From Tieghemiomyces parasiticus (Eukaryota; Kickxellomycota; Dimargaritomycetes; Dimargaritales; Dimargaritaceae): a DNA stretch of 64,000 nt. Position 1 is the first letter of the stretch; every line of letters starts with the position of its first letter. The stretch lies in NCBI GenBank assembly GCA_027575765.1, contig JANBPT010000064.1, positions 22,619 to 86,618 of the forward strand, read 5' to 3'. This document shows positions 1-10,141 of this stretch, piece after piece. Under the pieces are notes generated by a model. It did no database searches, had not been told where the DNA came from, and worked only from the letters and a program-made list of their open reading frames with translations. The position numbers and the translations under genes are program-made.

Positions 1-1395
1 CACTTCTCTACCGCCACGGTCCCGCGCGCTCCCACTGACAGTCTGTGTCGGACTTTCGCCGAGGCCGGGCCCCGGGCCAGCGCACAGCAGAAGGCCGACC
101 TGTACGTCCGGTGGGCCCAACAGCACTACCCTCAACGGCAGCAAGCATGGATGGCCGGTGAGGACGTCGCGACCGACCGGCACCCGGCCCCAGCTACGCA
201 CGACCCCACCTCGGGTCGCCAGCGGCTCTGGCAGACCTGCACCCAACTGCGCTACTGGATTACCGCGGGCCCGTTACCCCACAGCCGCCGGCTCCGGTCC
301 GCCCTGCTTACCCCGGAATACTTTAGCCGGCAGTGCTCGGCCCATTTTCCCGACGCACCCAGCCTCATCGCTAAGCTCAATAGCTCGACATCGAATCGCC
401 TAGCAGGCTCCGCGGCTCCGTCTCAGTTTACCATGGAAGGCGTCGCCGAGGTCCAGCACACCGACGGGATCCTGTACATCGACGGTGGCCGGGACCCCTG
501 GCGTCCGCTGACCGCCAACGCTGCCACCTCCGTCACTAGCCAGACGAGCCCGCCGTTGGTCATGACGGCTCACCACGGGCCCCCGTGCGACCGCTGCGCT
601 AAGGTTGTCATTCCCGACGAGGGCCACTCACCGCTCTTCCGGTGGACGGTCACCCGGCGGATGCAGCCCTTCCACCGGCAGGTGTACGACGTGATCAAGC
701 GTTGGCTCGGACTCGTATCGGCTACCTCGGCTTCCAGCGGCGCGGGTTTCAGCTCTCCGCTTGGCAACGCTGCGGTTGCCGATGCCGTTACCCCACTGGT
801 CACGACATCCCGACCGACCTCAGCGGCCCATGGCGTCGACAATACCAACCACCGGGATCCGACGAATGCCGAGCGAAAAGGTAGCGGCAAGTCCACAAGT
901 AGTAGTAGCGCCACCCTGTCACCCTCCAACCTGGTAACCTCATTCTTTGTGGCCGGTGGTGAGTACTCTTCGTCGTTACATGACAGTCTGGCTTCCATCT
1001 TCCCGGACGTGCCTCCGGCCCGCCCTCGTAACGGTCGGCCACGATCTCTGCGTCGTCGCCACCCCTTTGCGCCGCCCGCCCCAGCTTCTTCGTCGTCGTT
1101 GTCATCTTCATCATCGGGCCTGATATATACGTCACCGGCGTCACCCCTGTTTGCCACCGGCCCTTCGGCTGACCACGCTGCCTATTCGTCGTCTAGCCAT
1201 CAACCTGGTGGCGGCAACCCACGCGCCCCCTTCTCGTTTGATAGCCGGGCGGTGTTTATATTCCAAATCACCTTTGTTATCTTGGTGCACTTGGCGGTGG
1301 AACACTTTTCCTATGTATTTGAAAAGAATTCTTCGGTATCTTCCACGCGCCCTAATTCTACCTCGACCGCGGCTACTACCGACGGACGCTCCTAA
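1..1395 (+). CDS. Serine peptidase family S28 (Pro-X carboxypeptidase-like), 5' truncated
   Basis: The reading frame is open from base 1 to the TAA at 1393-1395, so 464 residues of the C-terminal part are seen and the start lies left of the window. S28 peptidases are lysosomal or secreted prolyl peptidases. Visible family landmarks are LWQTCTQLRYWITAGP (the WQ.CTE.GY block), IDGGRDPWRPL at about residue 160 (the catalytic Asp in the family's G..DPW motif) and DEGHSPLFRW at about residue 203 (catalytic His). The Gly-x-Ser-x-Gly nucleophile would be upstream and is not seen. After the His the protein continues for some 260 residues of Ser/Thr/Pro-rich sequence, with one hydrophobic segment near residues 418-441 (FIFQITFVILVHLAVEHF) that could be a membrane anchor. 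The family call is good; the tail is unusual. Confidence 0.75.
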   Translation, partial: HFSTATVPRAPTDSLCRTFAEAGPRASAQQKADLYVRWAQQHYPQRQQAWMAGEDVATDRHPAPATHDPTSGRQRLWQTCTQLRYWITAGPLPHSRRLRSALLTPEYFSRQCSAHFPDAPSLIAKLNSSTSNRLAGSAAPSQFTMEGVAEVQHTDGILYIDGGRDPWRPLTANAATSVTSQTSPPLVMTAHHGPPCDRCAKVVIPDEGHSPLFRWTVTRRMQPFHRQVYDVIKRWLGLVSATSASSGAGFSSPLGNAAVADAVTPLVTTSRPTSAAHGVDNTNHRDPTNAERKGSGKSTSSSSATLSPSNLVTSFFVAGGEYSSSLHDSLASIFPDVPPARPRNGRPRSLRRRHPFAPPAPASSSSLSSSSSGLIYTSPASPLFATGPSADHAAYSSSSHQPGGGNPRAPFSFDSRAVFIFQITFVILVHLAVEHFSYVFEKNSSVSSTRPNSTSTAATTDGRS

Positions 1396-1779
1396 TTTCC
1401 CTTCCCCCCCCGGCCCTCCCTATCTCTCCCTCTGCCCACCCTAATCTTGCGCCACATCTCTCCCCGCTTTTGGCTTCTTGACGAACTTTGCCTTATTCTG
1501 CATCCCCTCATACATCTCTCCGACTGGAAGCTCTGCCACTCGCTCACTCCTCCCCCCCCACAACTCTCACTTTGTCACAATACCACTAAATTACCGCTTC
1601 TCTCCCGGCGCCTCCCCTTGTTTCGTTTATCAGAGCATCCACTGCATTGAAAGTTGTTTGGTTGGTGAGACTGTCCGCGTTCAGATACCTGTCTTAATTC
1701 ATCAGGGTTATATTGACGTGTGTAACACAGGAAAGTTGAATGTAAACATCCCCAAGGAAGAGAGGGGGGTTCATACATG
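1396..1779. other. Convergent intergenic region
   Basis: This is the space between the convergent 3' ends of the S28 peptidase and the methyltransferase. It is C/T-rich just after the peptidase stop. No gene, RNA or repeat was recognised. Confidence 0.5.
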
Positions 1780-3426
1780 TCATAATGCCTCAGCTAATTG
1801 CCAGACCTGAAACCGGTAAAGGGACGCCGCGTCGTCGTGGCCGGGATTATCGAATTCTAAGCTGACCACTGGGGTTAGACCGTGGTCAAGCATGGCGGCC
1901 GTCCAGGCCTCCATCTCGCGGGCGTGACTAGCACGTAACGGTGAAACGATCACGAAGGACTTGCAGCGATCCAGGATACCCTTCGCGCTTTCGGTGGCTC
2001 CGCCCGTGTGAGTGGCAACTGCGGCAGTTGGGAACGGCATCTCAGCGTCCGGTTGCAGGTAGTGTCGGATGAGAGAGGCTAACCAAGGAGCATGATCCAA
2101 TTCGTAAATGATATCGGCCGCCACCACCATATCGAATTTTCGGTTCTGAATCTGCAATCTAGCGCTACTGCTCGCACCATTATCGCCATCATCATCGCTG
2201 TTATCAGTCGTGGTAGTAGTGGTGGTGGTAGTAGTAGTAATACCACCTCCTTTCGTAGAAATTCCGGTCACTCCAGTTTGCTCGCTCGAGTTGAACCAAC
2301 TCCAATCCAATGTGGCCGCGCGGGCCACCCGTTTTTCACACCCATTAAGCTCCAAATTATGGGTCAAGTTATCCACGATGGGCCGCAAGTAATCCGTTGT
2401 GCATAAGTACTTGGCCCCCATCACTGCACAAGCCAGCCCGACTAAACCGGTGCCGGCCCCGATTTCCAGCACCCGGCGGTGGTGGACGGGCACCTCCCTC
2501 CGGGCGACCAGTTCGGCGAGGAGGAACGCGGCCCCCCAGGTTTTGTAACCGAGGTCGACCTGGGCGAACGATGGTTCGCGGAGGAGGATGGACGTGGGGG
2601 ATGGGGTGCGGGTGGCGAGCCGGAAACACTTGGTGGTTGGGCCCGCGGCGGTTTTGCCGCAGAGGTTGGCGATGGTTTCGGCGGCAAGGTCGAGCGCCTG
2701 GGCAACCGTGGCCTTGAGGGCCGTTAGATTGGAATGGTGGTGGTGGTATACCGCAGCGTCGGGGTGGTTATCCACCGTAGCAGCCGGGGTCGGGGAGGTG
2801 GCAGCGACGGCAGTGGTCAGTTCGTCAAAGAGCTCGGTGCCTCGACGGATAAACTTCGTGAGCCACTGGACCCACTCTGTCGGATTGGCCATTGGTGGTG
2901 GGGTGGTCACCGATTCTTCTTCGAGTTGGTCGGTTCGATTGCCGGGGTGGAACGGCGACTTTGGACTGTGCGGAATGGCATCGGTGGGGACCAGGCCTAA
3001 CTGGACGTGGGCCCAGGCTTCGGAGGTTGGGGTGGAGTGACAGGCTAAACTGACCCGTGTGCGGTGGTCGACTTGGTAGACCACGGGCCAGACTTGGGCG
3101 AAGGTCAGAGTCCGGCTGAAGTACTGGCTACGATGGGTGATTAGGGCCCGGGGTGCCGTGGTGGAGGTGGCCACCCAGGTGAATACGTTATTGGTTGTCG
3201 ACGGGGCTCCCGGGCGATCGACCGTGGCGGACTGAATGTCTAGGCCTCCGATGGCCTCATCGGAATCTCTCTCAGCTGCCGCTTTCGTTTGGTTCGAATT
3301 TTCTGGAGGCTCATCTCGGGTGAGCGGCAGAACGAGGGCGTCGTCGTCGTACACCGTAATGGGTAAGGCGGGGAACCGGCGCCAGGTCGGGCACAGACCG
3401 TCCAGATCGAATGGCCGGGTTGTCAT
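1780..3426 (-). CDS. Family-16 protein methyltransferase, Efm2/Rrg1-like
   Basis: A single exon encodes 548 aa, with its ATG at 3426. The C-terminal half is a seven-beta-strand SAM methyltransferase. FAQVDLGYKTWGAAFLLAEL is the family-16 entry motif, VLEIGAGTGLVGLACAVMGA is the SAM-binding motif I, and FDMVVAADIIYELDHAPWL is the post-I/motif II strand. This subgroup (yeast Efm2, fission yeast Rrg1, animal METTL21-type) methylates lysines, Efm2 acting on elongation factors. The long N-terminal region (about residues 1-260) has no recognised domain. A run of 11 threonines followed by an acidic stretch is inserted in the catalytic domain between TLDWSWF and the FDMVVAAD strand, encoded by a GGT/AGT microsatellite. 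The exact substrate cannot be told from sequence. Confidence 0.75.
   Translation of the reverse strand: MTTRPFDLDGLCPTWRRFPALPITVYDDDALVLPLTRDEPPENSNQTKAAAERDSDEAIGGLDIQSATVDRPGAPSTTNNVFTWVATSTTAPRALITHRSQYFSRTLTFAQVWPVVYQVDHRTRVSLACHSTPTSEAWAHVQLGLVPTDAIPHSPKSPFHPGNRTDQLEEESVTTPPPMANPTEWVQWLTKFIRRGTELFDELTTAVAATSPTPAATVDNHPDAAVYHHHHSNLTALKATVAQALDLAAETIANLCGKTAAGPTTKCFRLATRTPSPTSILLREPSFAQVDLGYKTWGAAFLLAELVARREVPVHHRRVLEIGAGTGLVGLACAVMGAKYLCTTDYLRPIVDNLTHNLELNGCEKRVARAATLDWSWFNSSEQTGVTGISTKGGGITTTTTTTTTTTDNSDDDGDNGASSSARLQIQNRKFDMVVAADIIYELDHAPWLASLIRHYLQPDAEMPFPTAAVATHTGGATESAKGILDRCKSFVIVSPLRASHAREMEAWTAAMLDHGLTPVVSLEFDNPGHDDAASLYRFQVWQLAEAL
2210..2245. repeat. GGT/AGT trinucleotide tract in methyltransferase gene
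   Basis: A stretch of GGT and AGT triplets on the + strand encodes the threonine run of the methyltransferase on the - strand. It is likely length-variable between strains, always in multiples of three. Confidence 0.7.
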
Positions 3427-4895
3427 CGGGAAGGCGAGGTGAGGCGGGCGGTAAGGCTTCGTGTCAACGGCATAAAGGGATGTCGAAATCGAGTAGGGGT
3501 TGGGGGATTTTCTCGGGGTATTGTGGTGTTTCGAGTTGTTGATGGGCTCTCAAGAGAGCGGACTTGGTAACGAGTGAATGTATTCTTTCCACCGACCAAC
3601 TTTAAAATATTTTCAGGAGTGACAAATTGTTAGCGACAATGTGCTACAGGTGCTCTCGTTGGTCGACGCATCGGGTTGGCCAGAGGGAATGCAGGGGGGG
3701 GGAGAGAAGGCGAAACCGGGACTGATTGGAAGGGGGAAGGGACTGGAATTAATCAACCATCCGGGGTGACAGTGGCATTAAGGGCGCGGGCTTAGCGCGG
3801 GGTCCGGGCACGACCCTCCCGGGTAACAGCGGCCTTGAGTGCCCAGGGGATGCAGTGGAACACCTGAGTCGCATCATTATCGCCCACGAGGTCAATGCCG
3901 AATCGGCTACGGACGATAGGATCGCCGGATTCCCCACCCCCGCCACAAACGGTTTTTTAGGCGGGTGCTAACCGGATATCCCAACTGACGCCGGCCGGAC
4001 CGAGGTGCACCTTAGCCATTGCGCAGGCGAATCCCAGGTCGGTGTGACGCAGGTAACTACAAATCAATACTAAGTGGAGCAAGCTAGCCCAGGCGGTGAC
4101 GGGGGTTCACCATATGCCCTACTTAACTTCGGAAATCGGTCTGGTTGGGATCCTTGGAGCGGGGAACATACTAGTAGATCGGGTGAGTAGCCAGACTAGG
4201 CCAAAGCAGAAGTGCCAATTTATGGCGTAACCAGCGAGGGTAGTTACTGTACCGAGACACCATTACCAGCTGAAAAAGGGACAGGTGACAAAAGCGGAAA
4301 TGCTGCTCGGGTGCGACGGGCTGACGAGGGCAATTAAATATATACGAGAGGGAGAGAGTAGAACGTGATATCCGACGTGGAGAAGGTGCGGCGGCTGGCA
4401 GTCACCCGACCGACGTGGTCTGATCAGTAAAGACCATCTTGCCGTGACGAAGGAGATTTCCAAAGAATAATAGAGAGTAAAGGCTATCCTGAGTAGTGTG
4501 TCCCACTGGGGTCCATCGTGCAACGTTGCGCACCCTCCTCCCCTGACCTATATCTCTAACTGGGTCAGTCATATTATCGACACAAGTAAGAGGTTTCCGC
4601 CTTCAGGGTGGCAATCTCTCCAGTGGCTGGACTCGGGAAGCAAGGGCGAGATTGATATAGCGGCCACAATCAAAGTTCCCTCTCCTCCTTCCCTGCATAA
4701 GCTCTCAGGTTGGCATTCCATAGTGAGCTTGCATTACGATAATGATGCGTACACGCGTAGCCAAAATTACGGCAGAGCCTTGATATGAAGCGCTTTATCA
4801 ATGTAAGGCAAATATCGACTTGCAAAGTGGGTCACAGCAATGTGAAGCAAATATGGTACTAACCCATGAAGACTTTCCAGGTCGTACAATCAAGA
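3427..4895. other. Intergenic region, no gene recognised
   Basis: About 1.5 kb upstream of the methyltransferase and downstream of the questin-oxidase-like gene. Short ORFs here show no family resemblance and have no good splice partners. No tRNA box B was seen on either strand. Confidence 0.4.
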
Positions 4896-6628
4896 CTACT
4901 CTTGAGGGAGAGCCTGGAACCGCCAGTCGTCCTTCACCTGGATCTGGTCAACGGTATGTAGGGCCGCGTGGTGAAACAGTTCGTCGTTGGTATCACCGTA
5001 GACCCGCCGGAAGAAATCGAGGGCACGCACGACCTTAGCTACATGGTCATCATCGGCGGCCACCGCGCGCTCCCGGATATCATGCCAGCTGCCAGGGTAG
5101 GCCCTCATGGTCCCGTCGCCGTTACCATCATTGCTGTCACTCTCGGTATCGGAAGGCGAGAACGGTGGGGTCGCATCATTCCCTGCCACCCGGTGGTTCC
5201 CCTGGCGCCGCCGCAGGTGGGCATCCGCCGGCACGTGGGGTTCCTTAGGCAGGGTCCCGCGCCCCTCGGCAGCGTACACGGCTAGTAGGATAAACAGTTG
5301 GAGGCGGAGCTGACGCACCTGGTCACGCGGGTCGGTGAGGTGCGGAACAATCATGAAGGTGGCGTAGAGCGAGGTGACAGCGTGGGCCAAGAAAAAATCC
5401 AGACGGGCGGGTCGTTTGGTCACGAGACCGGCATAGGCCCCCACCGTGCTCACAGCCAGTCGGCGGAGCACGTCGGGCGTCACCGGGCTGGAGCGGCCGG
5501 CGTCCGTAGACTGGTCCGCCGGAGCCAGAGGGAGGTAGTTCTGTACCAGTCGGCTTAGCTTTTGCATGACGGCTGGGCGGCCCAACAGGGCGGCGGCGCG
5601 GCCCGAGAACCGGGGTTCGGCTGCGTTGACCTGGAAGTCACCACTGGCGTCCTCAGCCACCTGGTGCAGGGACAGCCAGGGATCAGTCGCTGTCTGAGGC
5701 TGCGGCGGCTCCTGCATGGCGGTAGTGGCAACAGTGGGCTGGTCGATGACGGCGGCCATATCCAGGTAATGGCTGCAGGCGTAGGCCAGGCCCTCGCTGA
5801 GCAGCTGGTCGTTGTGGAATTCGATAGCGTAACCAATGTGGATCATCGGGTGGGTCAGGCCTCCGTACATGCCCGCGAGGAGCAACGGGTAGTAGGTTTG
5901 GAAGACGGACTCCATGCCGCGCTCGCTTATCTCGTGGTCGAAAAAGCGGAGGTAGGCGCCATACGTCCTGTCCGTAGGGGAGTGGGTGGCGGTTGGTGTG
6001 AGTGCCAGGTATGATGAAGTGAGGGCGTAGGGTGGTGAGAATTGTGGGGCGGGTCCTGAGTCAGTATCCACTGGGGGTTATTATACTACCATCCACCGCC
6101 AGATGCGTCAACGTGAGGGGGGGGCGGGGGTGAGGCAATTGGTATTCAGTTTACTTACTCACGCTGGCCGAGGTGGTCCATGAGGTTATCGCGCGTAATG
6201 GTGACATTTGTCTTGGGTAGGGGTTCCAGGCGCGGAAGGTAGTCGTCGTACGTCTGTCGCAATCGCTCAGGCGTGGCACCCAACACCCACTGCGAGTACA
6301 GCTTGTGGGGAAGGTGCTTGGACCGGAACCCCATGTAGACAATATTGCTACGGTGGGTGTTGTGGATGTATTTGAGCAGCGCCAACTCGGCGTGTGGGTA
6401 CCCGCCCATATTCACGTGGTCGGTATGGACGCGAGCCGTCAGGGCCGGGAGGTCAGCAAGGCGGCTGATCATGGTGGTGGCGGTGAGGATGTGGGTGGAG
6501 CGGGCGAGGGCTTTGGATAATAGCAGGGGTCGCAGGAAGCCAGCGCTGAGCGTGGTGGCGGCGTTGCGGCGAAGGGTAGGAAGGGGGGACAGGTGATAAG
6601 CGCGCAGAATACTATGCGCGCGGAACAT
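4896..6628 (-). CDS. Questin oxidase-like protein (DUF4243 family)
   Basis: Two exons are inferred, 6628-6163 and 6070-4896, joined over a 92-nt intron with donor GTGAGT and acceptor CAG. They give 546 aa. The join links ITRDNLMDHLGQ to a linker followed by YGAYLRFFDHEISERGMESV, which is the order expected in questin oxidase-like proteins (AflY/GedK relatives). The block HPMIHIGYAIEFHNDQLLSE is the best-known signature of that family. The characterised fungal members open aromatic rings by Baeyer-Villiger-type oxidation in secondary metabolism. Here the neighbours are housekeeping genes, so no pathway can be named. The ATG at 6628 is the first in frame after an upstream in-frame non-ATG stretch; the basic, hydrophobic start could act as a targeting signal, which is only inferred. 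Confidence 0.72.
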
Positions 6629-7544
6629 GGGAAGAGCAGGCGGACCTTTGAGGGGATCCAAGCGACGCTATCCGGGTATGCTGAGGACGACTAAGGGTGA
6701 AAGCAGACGCTAGGGAGAAGGGCGAGGGCGGGGTAAATAAAGGCTGACTTAGTTGGCGGGGACCAAAAACTGCGAACGTGTGACGACGCAGCACCTTGCA
6801 TCTAATCGTTCCGGCCCTTCATGCTTATCCACCTGAATCCGACCGGAAGGTTTCGCCTTTGGCAGCGGGGACGAGCATCCCTCGCCCGTGCCAGTCAGTA
6901 GATAGAGTTCGGTCCCACGGTCGGCAGGCCTCGGTCCATCTCTCAGGCTGACGTGTTTCACCCTGTGACACGGAGCTTATGCCGCTTTATGGGATCTACC
7001 GCAGCGGCGGTCGAAGCTTGGGTCCATCCGCCTTTCGTCCTCCTATCACCGGATAGGGGCAGGGAGCCCTTCCCCCCCACCTTCGCTACCCTTACCCTTA
7101 TCCATAATACCTGGCTCGGCTCTATAAACCTCCTAGAGATCCTTCCGTTAAAGACGTCGCTAATCGACACCACATTGTATTGGCCCTACCAATCACCCTC
7201 CCCTATAATCACCTCCCACAGTTTAAACCTACCATTAGGATGCGGATCCGTGCGCTTTAGTCTTTTAAAACAAACGTGAGAGAGGGAGAGATCCACGCGC
7301 CGCGCTCGATACAAGCAAAAGCACACCAAGGCTCTGGATTGGGCTAGGGTGGTGAAGTAAAAAAAAGGGGCAGTCCATCCTGCGAGTAATGGTCGAACCG
7401 CGGTATTAATTACACTTGATTGCACACTTACTGTGCCGTCAACCAAGTTCCAAGGGTGATGCTCAGCTCAAAGTACTCCAGGTTCGGGATGCAAATATTT
7501 ATACACTGTAGAAGTAAATAGAACGGGGGTGGGCAGTACGTAGA
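6629..7544. other. Intergenic region, no gene recognised
   Basis: This is the promoter side of the questin-oxidase-like gene and the 3' flank of the GT15 gene. Short ORFs here look random in composition and lack conserved blocks. Confidence 0.4.
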
Positions 7545-8762
7545 CTAAAGCCGGGCCACGTTTTGTTTCATGGTGGTGATGTTAAAGTCGCTGCGCGGGT
7601 CCAACCTGAGGAAGTCAGGGGTACACGAATGGTCCTGTGTGTTGACACTCCGCTTGGGGTTGCAATCGCAGTTCTGGAGGTTTACCGTGAGCCCCGTGGG
7701 GCAGTTTTCGAAGACTGAGTGGCGGTAGCCGATATCCTCAAAGAAGTGGATCTCGTCCTTGCGCAGAAACATGGCGGCCGCCAGCGAGTGGACGGGGGCG
7801 TCGCCCCAGCGCTCGTAAAAGAAGCCGCCGGCCTGGTCCAGGTGGTCAAAGTAGGCCTGGTACCGCTCGGAGCGCAGCAGATTCAGGCTGGCAATCTCAA
7901 AGTTGGACCAAAAGTGACACATGTTGTAGTCGCCGGTGCGTTTGTCCACCACCCACTCGAGGGTGTTGGGGTGCGACACGTACTCCGGGTGCTGGGCCAT
8001 GAATTGCTTGGTGGTCTCCCAGAGCGTGGTCACCGTGGCGCTGGTCTCGTGGAAGGCGATGTTGAAGCCGTACTTGAGATCCCGCTCCTGCATGTACACA
8101 AACGGGTCGTAGTCAATATTACACGTGAAGTCGACATCGGGCTCCACGCGCCAATAGTAGTCGTACTGGGCGAGCAGCGGGTGGTGGAAGAAAAAGCCCG
8201 AGTTGAAGCGACACATGTGGCGGTACGACTCGCTGCTGCCGTAGAGGATATCCTGCAGCTTCTTGCGACCCGCGGCAGCCTTGTGGCGGTCGATCCATGG
8301 CGGATAACTCCAGTGCTCCTTGGGGATGAGGCCGTAGGACACGTTGCCGCTTACGACAGCGTCCACCGTCTCCTTGAATAAGTCGTCGAACGGCTCATCA
8401 TTGAGTATCACGTAGGGATAGTGGTATTTGTGGTTGAAACGCTGTTCAAGCTGCTTCAGGCTGCTCCGTAGACCGGAGGCCTCGCGGTTCCGGGCCAGAA
8501 TCACGAGCACGGCGTTGGCCCGCTTGTCAGTCGTGGTCACGGCTGGGCTGGCCCCGGCGGTGATGAGGGGCGTAGTGGCAGCCTTCTCCGCCGTGGCCGC
8601 GCCCGTGGGGCTAGTGGGGACGGCGTGGTTGACGGGCAAAAGTGTGCTGCTGGGACTCGGCAGACGAGACCCGTGGAAGGTGAATAGAAGGTGCAGGAGG
8701 AGAACGGTCATGCCCAGGCCAAACAGGACCCGGTACGGCGTGCGGCAGAAGGCTATACCCAT
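7545..8762 (-). CDS. Alpha-1,2-mannosyltransferase, GT15 (KRE2/MNT1/KTR family)
   Basis: A single exon encodes 405 aa, starting at the ATG at 8762; the frame is open further upstream but only with a TTG. A short basic N-terminus and a hydrophobic segment at about residues 12-29 (VLFGLGMTVLLLHLLF) make a type II Golgi anchor. A Pro/Ser/Thr stem follows, then the GT15 catalytic domain. Family blocks are HWSYPPWID, YRHMCRFNSGFFF, YYWRVEPDVDFTCNIDYDPF (the metal-binding EPxV region), YNMCHFWSNFEIA and FFYERWGDAPVHSLAAAMF. These enzymes move mannose from GDP-mannose to O-linked and N-linked glycans of secreted and wall proteins. Length and block order are normal. Which KTR subfamily it belongs to cannot be decided. 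Confidence 0.93.
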   Translation of the reverse strand: MGIAFCRTPYRVLFGLGMTVLLLHLLFTFHGSRLPSPSSTLLPVNHAVPTSPTGAATAEKAATTPLITAGASPAVTTTDKRANAVLVILARNREASGLRSSLKQLEQRFNHKYHYPYVILNDEPFDDLFKETVDAVVSGNVSYGLIPKEHWSYPPWIDRHKAAAGRKKLQDILYGSSESYRHMCRFNSGFFFHHPLLAQYDYYWRVEPDVDFTCNIDYDPFVYMQERDLKYGFNIAFHETSATVTTLWETTKQFMAQHPEYVSHPNTLEWVVDKRTGDYNMCHFWSNFEIASLNLLRSERYQAYFDHLDQAGGFFYERWGDAPVHSLAAAMFLRKDEIHFFEDIGYRHSVFENCPTGLTVNLQNCDCNPKRSVNTQDHSCTPDFLRLDPRSDFNITTMKQNVARL

Positions 8763-10141
8763 GGCAGGAGGGGGTGACGCGCAGTGAAGATAAAATGTGG
8801 CTGAATACAATAGGGGGGATTGGAGATACAAAACATGCAGGAAGTGCGGTGACGGATATTAAATAGACATGCTCAAGGTTAGGGGAAAGGAGGGGGCGGC
8901 TGGAAGCGCTACAACCGCTGAACTAGGATAGAGTGGGAGAGAGCGAGGGCGAAGCACAAAGGTATCTGGTGAGTCGTGGCTTTTGAGGTGCTCACCATGC
9001 AGCCCCAGTTATACGGGCACCGAGATAATCTTGGCGGGTAGGTGAAGAAAATCCCCCCCCCCTTCCCTCCAATAGACATAAAGAGGAGACGGAAGGGGAG
9101 GACACATTGCAGCCGGAGATTGACCGGGTCCCCCAAGAGAAGGGAAGCGAGGCTGGGAGGTTTTGAGCGGTACCAGTGGTAACAATGACACGAGTGTCAC
9201 CAACCGCTACAGTGCCGCATATATCACGAATACCATCTTAGCATCACTATTGGCGAGCCCGAGTACACCGTGATTGAGGGCCAAGGAGGGCGAAGGGGAA
9301 CATCGCCATTACAGAGCACAAGTATATGGATTGTGTTGGCGATGGTTTTCATTACCGGTCACAGCGGGTTTTATTTATTTTCATTGGATGTGGGCCGGAA
9401 GAGACGCCGGTACCTTGAGGTGGAGATTAAATGCACACTACTTGTGGTGTACGGCCGTTTATTCCGTAGGAATGGGCAGACCGCAACGGACCGACCGAGG
9501 GGTGCGTTTTAAACATATATCATTGCCGGCACGGCGATTGTATATAAGTAAACCCAGCACATAACAGAGGGGCCAGTGACCTGGTCACACCGTTATGTCG
9601 GGAAAGAGATAAACGAAGAGAAATAAAAAAAGAGAGCCCGCGCGCATCAAAGAGGGAGCGCAGGCGTGGAGAGCTAAGCGGTGAGGGTGGGTGAGGCCCA
9701 GCGAAAAAATGCGAAAAGATAGGCGAATAAAGGCGAACTGCTAGGCCGGCCAGCCCAGTATTGAACGGCTGTCTTTGGGTCATTACAGGCGGTATCCCCC
9801 TCACTAAGGGCGCCACCAACCCATGGTGTCACCCATGATATCACGTGACATAATAAAGGTACTTGCTCCACCCAAAAAAACCTCCCCAATTCTCTTGAAA
9901 TTTTTATTCCCATTGCTAGGCAACCAAGGGCCTGCAAGTTTTTTTTACCTCCCACATGCCCACCATGGCAGTGGATGGTGTGTTAGCAGCTAAGGTGAAG
10001 TAAGACAAGCAAAAGGAATAGCCAAGGAAAAAGTGCCTAGTAGGCCATTAAAAGCTGTCCGGCCTGGTGCCCACCAAGCGACTCCTCCTCTTTCTCCGCT
10101 GTTGATTAACTTGCAGCCAGTAACCGCCCCCCGCCTTCAAC
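8763..10141. other. Divergent intergenic region between GT15 gene and RPL7
   Basis: About 1.4 kb shared by two divergent starts. It holds a TCACGTGA octamer at 9841. Several short ORFs near 9.5-9.9 kb have no recognisable product. No RNA gene was recognised. Confidence 0.45.
9841..9848. promoter_or_regulatory. TCACGTGA octamer upstream of RPL7
   Basis: A palindromic E-box-type site about 290 bp upstream of the RPL7 ATG. It is one of five in the window, all between genes. The binding factor is inferred to be a Cbf1-like bHLH protein; this is not shown. Confidence 0.5.

Noticed and set aside
8763..8831. Upstream extension of the GT15 mannosyltransferase ORF
   Set aside because: It starts at a TTG codon; the ATG at 8762 gives a normal type II signal anchor.
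8901..8930. tRNA-like stretch on the - strand (TAGTTCAGCGGTTGTAGCGCT)
   Set aside because: It resembles a D-arm and A box, but no anticodon arm, T-loop or acceptor pairing follows.
9520..9955. Overlapping ORFs of 93-99 codons on the - strand
   Set aside because: Composition is random, no conserved block is seen, and both begin or end in low-complexity sequence.
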